Position numbers and translations under genes: made by a program
Notes under the pieces: model-generated
Told to the model about the DNA's origin: nothing
The model's database searches: none
The model's input: only the letters and a program-made list of their open reading frames with translations
Shown: one piece after another, positions 7,256-16,236 of the stretch
Numbering within the stretch: the stretch's first letter is position 1
Layout of the letters: each line of letters starts with the position of its first letter
From: Salinigranum marinum
GTDB lineage: Archaea > Halobacteriota > Halobacteria > Halobacteriales > Haloferacaceae
Direction: 5' to 3'
Assembly (NCBI RefSeq): GCF_024228675.1
Contig: NZ_CP100461.1
Coordinates: forward strand, 3,469,398 to 3,533,397
DNA: 64,000 bases

Positions 7256-9109
7256 TCAGAGCCCGAAGAAGAAGACGATCCCCAGCGTCGTGACGGCGAC
7301 GAACACCAGCTGGAGCGGTCCACCGACCCGTATGTAGTCGGTGAACTTGTACCCTCCTGGGCCGTAGACGAAGAGGTTCGTCTGATACCCCACAGGCGTC
7401 ATAAAGGCGGTCGACGCCGCGAAGGTGACCGCGAGGACGAACGAGAAGGCGTTCGCGCCGAGCGTCGTCGCGGCCTCGACCGCCACGGGGATCATCAACA
7501 CGACGGAGGCGTTGTTGGAGATGACGTTGGTCAGAAGCGCCGTCACCACGTAAAAGAGCGCGAGCACGCCGACGAGCGGGAGGAGCGTCGAACTCGCCAC
7601 GACCCCCTCGGCGATGAGCGCCGCCGCGCCCGTTCGCTCCATAGCGATGCCGAGCGGGATGACCCCCGCGAGGAGGAAGACGACGTCCCACTGGACGGCG
7701 TCGTAGATCTCGGTTGGGCGGAGACAGCCCGTCGCCACCATGGCCACCGCGCCGGCGAGCGCCGAGACGACGATCGGGACGAAGTCGAGCGCGGCCAGCG
7801 CGACGACGGCGGCGACGATGCCCACGGCGACGAGGATCTTCGACTCGCGGAAGTCGTGACGCTCGACCTCCTGGGCGACGATGAAGTTGCGGTTCCGATC
7901 CAGTTGCTCGATGCTGTCCGCCGACGCCTGGACGAGCAGGGTGTCGCCGACGCGGAGCTGGACGTTGTCGAGGCGGTTGCGGACGAGTTCGCCACCCCGG
8001 CGGAGCGCGAGGACGGTCGCGTCGTACCGCTGGCGGAACCGCGCGGTAACGAGCGACTCGCCGACGAGCGACGACCCGGGCGCGACGACGACCTCGACGA
8101 GGTTCTGCCCTCGTTCGGCCGTCTCCAGTTCGGCCTCGTCCACCCTGACCGGGACGAGGTCGAGCCCCTCGGCGTCGAGCAACTCCACCAGCGTATCGCG
8201 GTCGGTCCGCAGGGCGAACACGTCGCCGACCTGGATCTCCTTCGGACCGAGCGGTTCGAGGAACACCTGGTTGTGGCGGATCAGTTGCAGGAGGTCGACG
8301 TCGAAGTCGGTTTCGACGAGCGCCTCTTGGACCCGCATCCCGACGAGCGGCGAGTCCTCGCGCACCATCACCTCGGTGAGGTAGTCGGCCATCTCGAACT
8401 CCTCGGTGAGGTCGACCCGTGGTTTGATCCGCTCGGGGGTGAGGTAGCGCCCGAGGGTGAGGAGATAGAGCGTGCCGACGACCGAGACGACGATCCCCAG
8501 CTGTGTGAACTCGAACATCCCGAACGGACGGCCCAAAAGGCGTGCCGACAGCTCCGAGGCGAGGATGTTCGTCGAGGTGCCGACGAGCGTCAACATCCCG
8601 CCGAACATCGACGCGTACGACAGCGGCAGGAGGAGCTTCGACGGGGAGGTGCCGCCCCGCTCCGCCAGATCCGTCACCATCGGCAGGAGGATGGCGACGG
8701 CGGCGGTGTTGTTGATGAAGCCGGAGATCGGCCCCACGACGCCGACCGTCGCACCCAGCTGTCGGCCCTCGCTGTCGGCGGTGTACCGCGAGATGAACGC
8801 GCCGAGCTTCTGGACGATGCCCGTCCGCTGGACGCCCTCCGAGAGGATGAACATCGCGAGCACGGTGAGCGTCGCGGCGTTGGCGAAGCCCGACAGTCCC
8901 TCTTCGGGGGTGACCATCGGGATCGGCGCGCCGAGGACGCCGACCTCGACGAAGAGCCCCGAGACCGGTTCGACGAGCATCAGCGCGACCATCACCGAGA
9001 TGGCGGTCACGTCGACCGGAACCGGCTCCGTGGCGAACATGACGAGCGCCACGAGGATGAGCGCGAACACGACGACGATCCCGGGCGTGAGCGCGACCAC
9101 GACCGGCAC
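7256..9109 (-). CDS. SLC13 family permease with two central RCK_C (TrkA-C) domains
   Basis: A 617-aa integral membrane protein. An N-terminal block of about six helices includes SGFINNTAAVAILLPMV, the conserved SNT/NNT-type motif of the ion transporter superfamily. Two cytosolic TrkA-C/RCK_C domains follow at about residues 205-380 (for example REDSPLVGMRVQEALVETDFDV and VAPGSSLVGESLVTARFRQRY). A second helical block carries NVISNNASVVLMIPVAV. This is the SLC13/CitMHS architecture associated with Na+-coupled anion (sulfate or dicarboxylate) transport. The start is uncertain: GTG at 9109 precedes the first helix directly, while the frame stays open to an ATG at 9226 with an Arg-rich, unlikely extension. 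Solute cannot be deduced. Confidence 0.85.
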   Translation of the reverse strand: MPVVVALTPGIVVVFALILVALVMFATEPVPVDVTAISVMVALMLVEPVSGLFVEVGVLGAPIPMVTPEEGLSGFANAATLTVLAMFILSEGVQRTGIVQKLGAFISRYTADSEGRQLGATVGVVGPISGFINNTAAVAILLPMVTDLAERGGTSPSKLLLPLSYASMFGGMLTLVGTSTNILASELSARLLGRPFGMFEFTQLGIVVSVVGTLYLLTLGRYLTPERIKPRVDLTEEFEMADYLTEVMVREDSPLVGMRVQEALVETDFDVDLLQLIRHNQVFLEPLGPKEIQVGDVFALRTDRDTLVELLDAEGLDLVPVRVDEAELETAERGQNLVEVVVAPGSSLVGESLVTARFRQRYDATVLALRRGGELVRNRLDNVQLRVGDTLLVQASADSIEQLDRNRNFIVAQEVERHDFRESKILVAVGIVAAVVALAALDFVPIVVSALAGAVAMVATGCLRPTEIYDAVQWDVVFLLAGVIPLGIAMERTGAAALIAEGVVASSTLLPLVGVLALFYVVTALLTNVISNNASVVLMIPVAVEAATTLGANAFSFVLAVTFAASTAFMTPVGYQTNLFVYGPGGYKFTDYIRVGGPLQLVFVAVTTLGIVFFFGL

Positions 9110-9359
9110 GTTGCTACCAGGGGGCAAAAGCGTGGTGAATAGTGGGCAACGACGACGTCTACTCGATCCGCGGCCGGACCACTCGTACCCGATAACCGAC
9201 CGCGCCGACGGTCCGCTCGATCCCACGCGTCACGGCGACACCACGGAGCCACAGTCTCCCGGGATCACCGCCGGCGGCGACACCGTGGCGTTCACGAACT
9301 CTGTAATTTTACTCGGATCACAGTAAACTTCTTTTAGCCGGAGACCGATCCGTACGGTA

Positions 9360-9488
9360 ATGGCAACACAACAGCACGCGTCGAAACGAGCGTACTCCTG
9401 CCCACGGTGTGACGGAGCGGTCGTCTTCGCCCACCAGTCGTGGAGCTGTGTCGACTGCGGCTACGTCCCGCGACACGCCGCGGACTGA
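9360..9488 (+). CDS. Very small CPxCG-type zinc finger protein (42 aa)
   Basis: This ORF begins ATG GCA ACA at 9360 and ends TGA at 9488. It encodes 42 residues with two zinc knuckles, CPRC (14-17) and CVDCG (30-34), separated by 12 residues. Small proteins of this type (one to four CPxCG-like motifs, 40-70 aa) are abundant in haloarchaea. A TATA-like TTTTAGC lies about 28 nt upstream, suggesting a leaderless or short-leader transcript. Partner and function are unknown. Confidence 0.75.
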   Translation: MATQQHASKRAYSCPRCDGAVVFAHQSWSCVDCGYVPRHAAD

Positions 9489-9677
9489 ACGCACTTCCCG
9501 TGGGCCGACGCCGTCGGTCCCGGTGATCCCCGAACGGCGAGCGCGATCCCCGCCGCTCGGCACGCCCGGTGATCTCGCTCGCTTCCTGTGGAGTTCGCGC
9601 GAAAAAAGCCGCACCAGCATGGGGAGAGACCAAGCCGAGTCTCGAGGTCGTGGGTCGGTCCCCGGCCGACCGCGCGC

Positions 9678-10613
9678 TCAGTCCGCGCTCGACCCCTCCC
9701 TGAGGACGCCTGCTTGCTCCGCGCGGTCGACGATCCGCCGGGCCATCTTGTTCGTCGCCTCGTCGACCATCTCGCCGTCGACGCTCACCGCGCCCTTCCC
9801 GGCGTCCATCGCCGCGGCGTACTCGTCGACGATCCGCCGGGCCCGCTCGGCCTCGTCGGGCGAGGGTGCGAACACCTCGTTCGCGGGTTCGATCTGCGAG
9901 GGATGGATCGCCCACTTGCCGTCGCAGCCGAGCAACGAAGCGTGTCGGCAGGAGTCGCGGAAGCCCGCCGTGTCCTCGATGTCGGCGAAGGGGCCGTCGA
10001 TGACCTGTAGCCCCTCCGCCTTGGCCGCGTGGGCGAGCCGGGCGAGTTGGTAGTGCCAGTAGTGTCCCGGATAGCCCTCGCCGGAGCCGATCGTGAGCCC
10101 GGCCGCGCCGACACTCGCGGTGTAGTCGCCGGGGCCGAAGACGAGCGACTCGATCCGGTCGGAGGCGCGCGCGATCTCGGGCGCGTTGGTCATCCCGCTC
10201 GCCGATTCGATCTGACACTGCAGGCCGATTTCGCCCTCGGGGAGCCCCTCGTTGACCTCGACCTGCGTGAGGAGGTCGTCGACGGTCCCGACGTACGACG
10301 CGTCGTGGCACATCGGTACCATGATCGTGTCGAGGTGCCGGCCCGCCGCGCCCACCACCTCGATGACGTCGTCGTACCACCACTGCGTCTCGACGCCGTT
10401 CATCCGGAAGCACGGCTTCGTCTCCGACCAGTCGTACTCGCAGAGCCCCTCGATGACGTTCGCGCGCGCCCCGATCTTCTCCGAGGGAGCGACGCTGTCT
10501 TCGAGGTCGAGGAACGCCTCGTCGGCCCCCGACGTCGGCGCGCGCTCGATCATCTTCGGATCGCTCCCGGGCGTCGCCAGCTGCGATCGCCGGAGCGTCA
10601 CCTCGTCAGTCAT
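9678..10613 (-). CDS. HpcH/HpaI aldolase / citrate-lyase-beta-like protein (CitE family), probable malyl-CoA-type lyase
   Basis: A 311-aa TIM-barrel C-C lyase of the CitE/HpcH family: [16 protein letters not shown] at the start, the Mg-site motif [11 protein letters not shown] (E38, D39), the QIESASGM motif with a second metal-binding acid, and the late [17 protein letters not shown] motif typical of CitE-like CoA enzymes. Family members cleave or form malyl-CoA, methylmalyl-CoA, citramalyl-CoA or citryl-CoA. Its start overlaps the end of the isocitrate lyase gene by 8 nt, so the two are translated together. Using the glyoxylate made by that enzyme to form malyl-CoA or malate is the natural inference. 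It is distinct from the longer haloarchaeal malate synthase (about 430 aa). Confidence 0.85.
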   Translation of the reverse strand: MTDEVTLRRSQLATPGSDPKMIERAPTSGADEAFLDLEDSVAPSEKIGARANVIEGLCEYDWSETKPCFRMNGVETQWWYDDVIEVVGAAGRHLDTIMVPMCHDASYVGTVDDLLTQVEVNEGLPEGEIGLQCQIESASGMTNAPEIARASDRIESLVFGPGDYTASVGAAGLTIGSGEGYPGHYWHYQLARLAHAAKAEGLQVIDGPFADIEDTAGFRDSCRHASLLGCDGKWAIHPSQIEPANEVFAPSPDEAERARRIVDEYAAAMDAGKGAVSVDGEMVDEATNKMARRIVDRAEQAGVLREGSSAD

Positions 10614-11661
10614 CGTCGCTTTCGCTGGTCACCGGGGCGCTCTGCTCCTCGGTGAACCCCTCCGAGCCCTCGATGCGCTCGCGCGCCAGCGGATCGAACT
10701 CCATCTCGATGTCTTGGTAGCGCGAGACGAACGAGAGTTCGTGGTGCGACTCGGTCGGGTGGTCGAGATAGCGTCCTTCGAGACCGAACTGCGCCTCCTC
10801 GTCGGCCTCCGCGAGCCGCTTGAAGTCCTCGTAGACGGCGTGTGCGCCCGAGTGCAGGCCGAACAGCGTGATGAAGATGTACTTGTACCCCATCTCGCCC
10901 AGCTCGGCGAAGGTGAGCGGGTCCTCCTCTTCGGACCACGCGAACGACGACGAGTAGTTGAACGCGAGGTCGAGGTCGGGGTGGGTCTCGTGGATCGTCT
11001 CGGCGTACTGGACGGCGTCCTCCCGACTGGGGTCGGGCATCTCCGGCCAGACGAGGTCGACGCCCGCGTCGGCGTAGATCCGCCCCCGTTCGAGGTGCTC
11101 CTCCCAGTCGCCGTTCGCCGAGCCGTAGGCGTCGGTCCGGGCGATGATCACGGTGTCTTCGGACTGCTTCGCGTCGACGGCCGCGTCGAACCGCGACCGG
11201 GCCTCCTCGCGCGAGACGATCTGCTTGCCCGCGATGTGGCCACAGCGCTTGGGCGAGGTCTGATCCTCGATGTGGATCGCTGCGACGCCGGCCTTCTCGT
11301 ACTCGCGCACCGCGCGGCGGACGTTGTGGATGCCGCCGTAGCCGGTGTCGCAGTCGGCGATGACCGGGATGTTACACGCCTCGACGATCCGCTTTGCGTT
11401 CTCGACCATCTCGGTCATCGTCACCATCTCCAGGTCGGGGAAGCCGAACTGTCCCAGGACGGTCGAGTAGCCCGACATGTACGCGGCGTCGTGGCCCGTC
11501 ATCTCCGCGAGCCGGGCGTCGAGCGCGTGGTAGAGGCCGGGCGCGAAGACGAACGGCTCCTCGTCGAGTTTCCGCCGTAGCTCCCGTCCCATCGGGTTGT
11601 CGATGTCGCGGGTGAACGTGTCCGAATCCATCTCGGTCGGTTCGAGGGGCGCGTCGCTCAT
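10606..11661 (-). CDS. aceA: Isocitrate lyase
   Basis: A 351-aa protein of the isocitrate lyase/PEP mutase superfamily. The isocitrate lyase signature K-R-C-G-H is present at residues 138-142 ([11 protein letters not shown]), with metal-binding DCDTGYGG at about 103-110 and the IEDQ motif at 131-134. The length matches short archaeal isocitrate lyases. It splits isocitrate to succinate and glyoxylate, permitting growth on acetate or fatty acids. The gene lies between a small coiled-coil ORF (ATGA overlap at its start) and the CitE-like lyase (8-nt overlap at its end), forming a three-gene operon in which the last gene could consume glyoxylate. A control site may be the paired repeats at 12074-12108. 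Confidence 0.93.
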   Translation of the reverse strand: MSDAPLEPTEMDSDTFTRDIDNPMGRELRRKLDEEPFVFAPGLYHALDARLAEMTGHDAAYMSGYSTVLGQFGFPDLEMVTMTEMVENAKRIVEACNIPVIADCDTGYGGIHNVRRAVREYEKAGVAAIHIEDQTSPKRCGHIAGKQIVSREEARSRFDAAVDAKQSEDTVIIARTDAYGSANGDWEEHLERGRIYADAGVDLVWPEMPDPSREDAVQYAETIHETHPDLDLAFNYSSSFAWSEEEDPLTFAELGEMGYKYIFITLFGLHSGAHAVYEDFKRLAEADEEAQFGLEGRYLDHPTESHHELSFVSRYQDIEMEFDPLARERIEGSEGFTEEQSAPVTSESDDD

Positions 11662-11849
11662 CGCTCGTCCTCCAGTCGGCGCTCGATCCGGTCGAGTTGC
11701 GCGCGCATCGTCTCCAGTTCCCGGCGGAGCTGCGTGGTAGAATCGACGCCGTTCGGCCCCAGATCGGGACAGAGCGGCGCTTCGGTCTCTTGTTCTTCGC
11801 GGTCGGTTCGGCTGTCGGTTCGTCGGGTCGTGTCGGAGTGCGTGCTCAT
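11658..11849 (-). CDS. Small coiled-coil protein heading the isocitrate lyase operon
   Basis: A 63-aa hydrophilic ORF beginning [12 protein letters not shown] and ending in a clear amphipathic helix ([22 protein letters not shown]). Its stop overlaps the aceA start as ATGA, so translation is probably coupled. No domain is recognised. The C-terminal heptads suggest oligomerisation or an accessory role. It could also act only as a translated leader that sets aceA expression. The tight overlap and acidic composition support it being real. Confidence 0.65.
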   Translation of the reverse strand: MSTHSDTTRRTDSRTDREEQETEAPLCPDLGPNGVDSTTQLRRELETMRAQLDRIERRLEDER

Positions 11850-12346
11850 GTTATCGTCGTATCGGAGGCTTCGGTTGGCGTGTCGAGTCGGTCGGGGTGC
11901 GGTCGGTCGCTCCGGATACGTGTACGGTCGTCATTGGCGCATCTCGGGCAACGACAGACCTACGAATAAAGTTTATGATCTATAATGATAATATTCTATA
12001 ATCAACTATTATTCTGCACACCGATTTTAGGTGTATAAATGTTTGTCATTGTCTAGCATAATTCTTATTTCGACGCAGAACAGGTTCCTATCGGGCGCAG
12101 AACTGTTCGATAACCGATTCTCAACCAATCAATTGAAAGTGTAGAACAAAAATGTAATACTTGGTTGTCATTATTTCGGATTCGTTTCCTCGGTAAACCA
12201 GGCGGTGGTCCGGTTCATCGGCCGTCTCACCAAGAGATTCGTCACCTGCAGATGAACTTTTACTTTCGGAGAAGTAATCATGCGACGTACTGAACGGACC
12301 GTCTGACTTCCCGCCGACGAGCCACGACCGATAGACGAACGCCCCT
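11850..12346. promoter_or_regulatory. AT-rich intergenic region with paired palindromic repeats
   Basis: About 500 bp, with 11960-12280 markedly AT-rich against the GC-rich surroundings and no supported ORF. Two near-identical words, CGCAGAACAGGTTC (12074-12087) and CGCAGAACTGTTC (12096-12108), are repeated 22 bp apart; each contains a GAAC...GTTC dyad. The spacing, two helical turns, is what a dimeric regulator would use. They lie about 225 nt upstream of the isocitrate lyase operon and upstream of the truncated beta-helix gene. TATA-like AT tracts abound (ATAATATTCTATAA near 11990). Binding is inferred only from symmetry. Confidence 0.5.
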
Positions 12347-13339
12347 GTGGACGGTCGGCGCGACGGAGGGACGCTCACCGTCGCTCCGGGGAAGCGACTG
12401 AGCTTCTCGTCGCGGACGGGACTCGTCGTCGAGGACGGCGGCCGTCTCGACGCGGTCGGGTCGTGCGCCGAACCCATACTGTTCACGGGCGAGGGGGCGA
12501 CCCGGGGCGTCTGGCGGAGCGTCCAGCTCCGCGAGAGCGCCGGCCCCTCGACCCTCTCGCACGTCATCGTCGAGGACGGCGGCTCGCACTCGCACGCCCA
12601 CGCGTCGGCCGCGGCGAATCTCGCGGTCGGCGCGAAGCGGTTCTCCATGACAAACTCGACGATCCGCGAGAGCGGCGACTACGGTGTCGTCTTCGAGCAC
12701 GCAGCGGCGGTCGACGCGTTCACAGACAACCACGTGACTGCCAACGCCCACGCAGGGTTCGGGACGCCGCTGTCAGCCGGGGTGCTGGACACCTCCTCGT
12801 CGTACACCGGCAACGACGAGGACGCCTGGATCGTGGACGACGACGCCCTCGACGACGACGTGACGTGGGCTGCGATCGACGTTCCATACCGCGTCATCGA
12901 CGACACCGACATCGACGTGGCGGGACACCTGACGATCGCACCGGGGGTGACCGTCGAGTTCGGACATCGCTCGTCGCTGATCGTCGAGGACGGCGCGCTG
13001 ACGGTCGTCGGGATCGATCCCGACACGGAGGCGTCGAGGCCGATCACCTTCACGGGGGCGCAGAAGACGCGCGGCTACTGGCGCGGGATTCAGTTTTACA
13101 ACTCGAACCGAGAGGAGAACCGACTCCGGAACGCCGTCGTCGAGTACGGCGGCGGCGACCCGCAGTTCTCGCACGCGAGCGGACGCGGCAACGTCGTCGT
13201 CTCGGGCGGGAGCCGTCTGGTGATCGTGGGGAGTACGGTCCACGGGAGTGCCGGCTACGGCATCTTCGCCGGGTCGAAGGCGTCGGTTACGATCGCGGGG
13301 AACGATTTCTCCCGGAACGCTGACGGCCCACAGCTCTGA
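12347..13339 (+). pseudogene. Right-handed beta-helix repeat protein, apparently missing its N-terminus
   Basis: 330 codons of a parallel beta-helix protein. Two rungs share the same pattern: GGTLTVAPGKRLSFSS...GLVVEDGGRLDAVG near the start and AGHLTIAPGVTVEFG...SLIVEDGALTVVG at about residue 190. Each is followed by ITFTG/ILFTG and GVWRSVQL/GYWRGIQF. Such proteins are usually secreted and behind a signal peptide. Here the frame opens at a GTG (12347) in the middle of the first rung, with an in-frame stop at 12332 and AT-rich sequence beyond, so the signal and first strand are missing. It is either a truncated remnant or a start-less gene; the body itself is undamaged. Function unknown. Confidence 0.55.
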
Positions 13340-13447
13340 TCGGACACCTCCGAACGGGCCACGAACCCGTCACGCTACGCGCTCACGCGACTCACTCTTC
13401 GGCCGATGTCGTCGGTCTTAATCCGCTCGCGCCCCACCTCACAGGTA

Positions 13448-14443
13448 GTGACACCAGCCATCGAGGTTGCAGACCTCCGCAAGCAGTACGGCGACGTACA
13501 GGCGCTGAAGGGCGTCGACCTCACGGTCCCCGAGGGATCCTTCTTCGGGCTTTTGGGTCCGAACGGCGCGGGCAAGACGACGTTCATCAACGTCCTCGTC
13601 GGACTCGTCCGCAAGAGCGGTGGCCGGGCCGAAGTGTTCGGTCACGACGTCGAAGCCGACTACCGGGGCGCGCGCGACCGCATCGGACTCGCGCCCCAGG
13701 AGTTCAACGTCGACCGGTTCTTCCCCATCCGCGAAGTGTTGGAGCACAAGGCGGGCTACCACGGCGTTCCCCGGTCGGCGGCCCGCGAGCGCGCCGAGGA
13801 GGTGCTGAAGCGCGTCGGCATCTGGGAGAAACGCGACACGCGCTTCGACTGGCTCTCCGGCGGGATGAAACGCCGGTTCGTCCTCGCCCGGGCGCTCGTC
13901 ACCGACCCCGACCTCCTGATCCTCGACGAGCCCACCGCGGGCGTCGACGTTCAACTCCGAAGGGACCTCTGGGAGCTCATCACCGAACTCAACGACCGCG
14001 GCACCACGATCTTACTCACCACCCACTACATCGAGGAGGCCGAGCGCCTCTGCGACGAGGTGGCGATCCTCGACGACGGCCGCGTGGTCGAAGTGGCCAG
14101 CCCCGACGAACTGATGAACCGCGGGACCGACCGCGTCCGGGTCACGCTCCGCAATCCCCCCAAGAAAGTCCCCGACATCGTCGCCGGCAACGGGCAGGTC
14201 GAGGCCGTCGAACTCACCGACTCCGACATCGTCGTCACCGCCCGCCAGGGCGGCCTGCTCGCACCCGACCTCGTCCGCGAACTCGACCGCAAGGGTTTCG
14301 AGATCGTCGACATCGACATCTCCCGGACCTCGCTGGAGGAAGTGTTCGTCGAGATGACCAACTCCCAGGAGACGATCCCCGCGGGCGACGACGAGTCCGA
14401 ATCCGAGTCCGAGACCGAAGTCGAAGTCGGGGGTGCCCGGTAG
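13448..14443 (+). CDS. ABC transporter ATP-binding protein (DrrA/NatA-like)
   Basis: A 331-aa ABC ATPase: Walker A GPNGAGKTT (residues 37-45), Q-loop GLAPQEFN, signature LSGGMKRR, Walker B LLILDEPTAGVD and the switch His in LLTTHYIEEAE. The C-terminal part includes the DUF4162-like region of drug/ion exporters, ending in a negatively charged tail (DDESESESETEVEVGG). The GTG at 13448 gives the conventional N-terminus; an ATG at 13406 would add 14 residues. The stop abuts the permease start (TAG then ATG), so both are one transcription unit for an ABC-2 exporter. Substrate unknown. Confidence 0.9.
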   Translation: MTPAIEVADLRKQYGDVQALKGVDLTVPEGSFFGLLGPNGAGKTTFINVLVGLVRKSGGRAEVFGHDVEADYRGARDRIGLAPQEFNVDRFFPIREVLEHKAGYHGVPRSAARERAEEVLKRVGIWEKRDTRFDWLSGGMKRRFVLARALVTDPDLLILDEPTAGVDVQLRRDLWELITELNDRGTTILLTTHYIEEAERLCDEVAILDDGRVVEVASPDELMNRGTDRVRVTLRNPPKKVPDIVAGNGQVEAVELTDSDIVVTARQGGLLAPDLVRELDRKGFEIVDIDISRTSLEEVFVEMTNSQETIPAGDDESESESETEVEVGGAR

Positions 14444-15244
14444 ATGTCCGCCCTCGGCACGGTGTTGGCCCTCGTCTCGAGCGTCACGAGCGTCGGCTTT
14501 CGGACGCTGGCCCGCCGCGAGATCGAGCGCTTCCTCCGCCGGCCGAAAAACACGTTCGCCCCGCCGCTGATCACGAACGTGCTGTACTTCTCGGTGTTCG
14601 GGGTGATCCTCGGCGAGCGCATCAGCACGATCAACGGCGTCCCGTACATCCTCTTCATCCTCCCCGGGCTCGTCGTCCTCGGGGCGATCTCCAACGCGTT
14701 CGAGAACGCCTCCTTCTCCATCTTCCACGGCCGGTGGAACCGCTACATCGAGGAGTCGCTCACCTCGCCGCTGTCGTACTCGACGATGGTCGGGGCGTAC
14801 ACCGTCGCGGGGGCCGTCCGCGGGCTCATCGTCGGCGTCCTCATCGCGGTCATCGGCGCGCTCTTCACGCCGGTGGGGGTCGCCCAGCCGATCTACCTCC
14901 TGGCGTTCGCCCTCGTCATCACCCTCCTCTTCTCGTCGTTCGGCATCGTCGGCGGCCTGTGGGCCGACGACTTCGACGACCTCACCATGCTGAACCAGTT
15001 CATCCTCCGGCCGCTGGTGTTCTTCGGGGCCGTCTTCTACTCGCTCGGCGAACTCCCGGGGTTCCTCCGCACCCTGTCGCTCGCCAACCCCATGGTGTAC
15101 ATGGTCAACGGCGTCCGGTTCGGCTTCCTCGGGCAGAGCGAGGTCGACCCCAACGCCTCGCTCGTCGTGCTCTCGGTGATGACGGTCGTCCTCGTCGGCG
15201 TCAACGTCGCGCTGTTCAAACGCGGTTACGGGCTGACCGAGTGA
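14444..15244 (+). CDS. ABC-2 type transporter permease
   Basis: A 266-aa polytopic protein with about six hydrophobic segments, including PYILFILPGLVVLGAI and FGIVGGLWADDFDDL. The ABC2_membrane motif MLNQFILRPLVFFGAVFYSLGELPGFL precedes the last helices. It begins on the base after the ATPase stop, so it is translationally coupled and is the membrane partner of the upstream ATPase. Such systems export drugs, lipids or polysaccharides. The S49 peptidase/DUF4350 pair follows on the same strand after 110 nt, so a link in membrane or envelope quality control is possible but unproven. Confidence 0.9.
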   Translation: MSALGTVLALVSSVTSVGFRTLARREIERFLRRPKNTFAPPLITNVLYFSVFGVILGERISTINGVPYILFILPGLVVLGAISNAFENASFSIFHGRWNRYIEESLTSPLSYSTMVGAYTVAGAVRGLIVGVLIAVIGALFTPVGVAQPIYLLAFALVITLLFSSFGIVGGLWADDFDDLTMLNQFILRPLVFFGAVFYSLGELPGFLRTLSLANPMVYMVNGVRFGFLGQSEVDPNASLVVLSVMTVVLVGVNVALFKRGYGLTE

Positions 15245-15354
15245 CCGCGTCTCCTCGGTGCTCGCCGATCGTGACCTCTCCGGTCACGTGTGGGTGAAAC
15301 GGCTGTTTGACTCTCGCGAACCGATTTTTACGGACGACTCTTCGCTCGGGACGC

Positions 15355-16236
15355 ATGGCATTCGACACGGATTCGAAGACGGCCGCGTACGTCGTGGCCG
15401 TCGTCGCAGCGATCGTCGTGAGCGCGGCCCTCGCGCCCGTGGTCTGGGACTACGGCACCCGCTCCGAGGGGAGCGTCGCTGTCGTCCCCATCACCGGCTT
15501 CGTCTCATCCTCTTCGGTCGATTCGGTGGCCGACGACCTCCGCGAGGCCCGCGAGAACGAGAGCATCGACGCCGTCGTCCTCAAAGTGGACAGCCCCGGC
15601 GGCAGCGCCGCGGCGAGCGAACGGCTCTACCTGGCGGTCCAGCGCACCGCCCAGGAGATGCCCGTCGTCGCCAGCGTCCAGTCGATGGGCGCGTCGGGTG
15701 CGTACTACGGGATGCTCCCCGCCGAGCGGGTGTACGTCACGCCCGCGTCGATGGTGGGGAGCGTCGGCGTCCGAGGGACGGTCCCGCCGCCCGCCCCGGG
15801 TTACGAGATCCGCTCGGGCCCCGACAAGGCGTCAGGGACGATGGACCAGCGGCGCGAACAGATCGAGACGCTCCAGCGCGCGTTCGTCGGCACGGTGATG
15901 AAACACCGCGGTGACGACCTCTCGATCTCCCGCGAGCAGGTCGCCCACGCCAAGGTGTACACCGGCGCGCGGGCGGTCGACAACGGGATGGCCGACCGCA
16001 TCGGACCGCTCTCCGAGGCGGTCGACGACGCCGCCTCGATGGCGGGCCTCGCCGACTACGACGTGGTCGAGAAAGAACAGCCGCGGCGGGGTGGCATCAT
16101 CCTCGCGTCCACGGAGAACGAGACGGTCGTGGTCGAACCCGGGATCGGCTACCGCGGCGTCGACACCACGCGGCTGTTGATGGTTCACGGCGAAGTGAAC
16201 CTCGACGGGGAGGTGATCGCGAATGCGAGCGCGTGA
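15355..16236 (+). CDS. S49 family signal-peptide-peptidase-like protease, copy 1
   Basis: A 293-aa SppA/S49-type serine protease. One N-terminal membrane anchor (residues about 9-30) is followed by the ClpP-like core: VLKVDSPGGSAAASERLY, the nucleophile S114 in MGASGAYY, and the general-base Lys K158 in SGPDKASG. The Ser-to-Lys spacing (44 aa) resembles short bacterial SppA. The active site is expected on the outer face of the membrane. The end overlaps the next gene (DUF4350 protein) by 14 nt, implying coupled translation. A paralogous pair with the same order lies at 35952-38149. Substrates are unknown; degradation of signal peptides or membrane proteins is the family role. Confidence 0.88.
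   Translation: MAFDTDSKTAAYVVAVVAAIVVSAALAPVVWDYGTRSEGSVAVVPITGFVSSSSVDSVADDLREARENESIDAVVLKVDSPGGSAAASERLYLAVQRTAQEMPVVASVQSMGASGAYYGMLPAERVYVTPASMVGSVGVRGTVPPPAPGYEIRSGPDKASGTMDQRREQIETLQRAFVGTVMKHRGDDLSISREQVAHAKVYTGARAVDNGMADRIGPLSEAVDDAASMAGLADYDVVEKEQPRRGGIILASTENETVVVEPGIGYRGVDTTRLLMVHGEVNLDGEVIANASA

Noticed and set aside
7856-9142. A 428-codon plus-strand frame opposite the SLC13 permease
   Set aside because: Its composition is Arg/Asp/His-rich without motifs, while the opposite strand has a clear transporter.
9678-10613. Canonical haloarchaeal malate synthase (aceB)
   Set aside because: The protein is about 310 aa with CitE motifs, unlike the roughly 430-aa haloarchaeal malate synthase.
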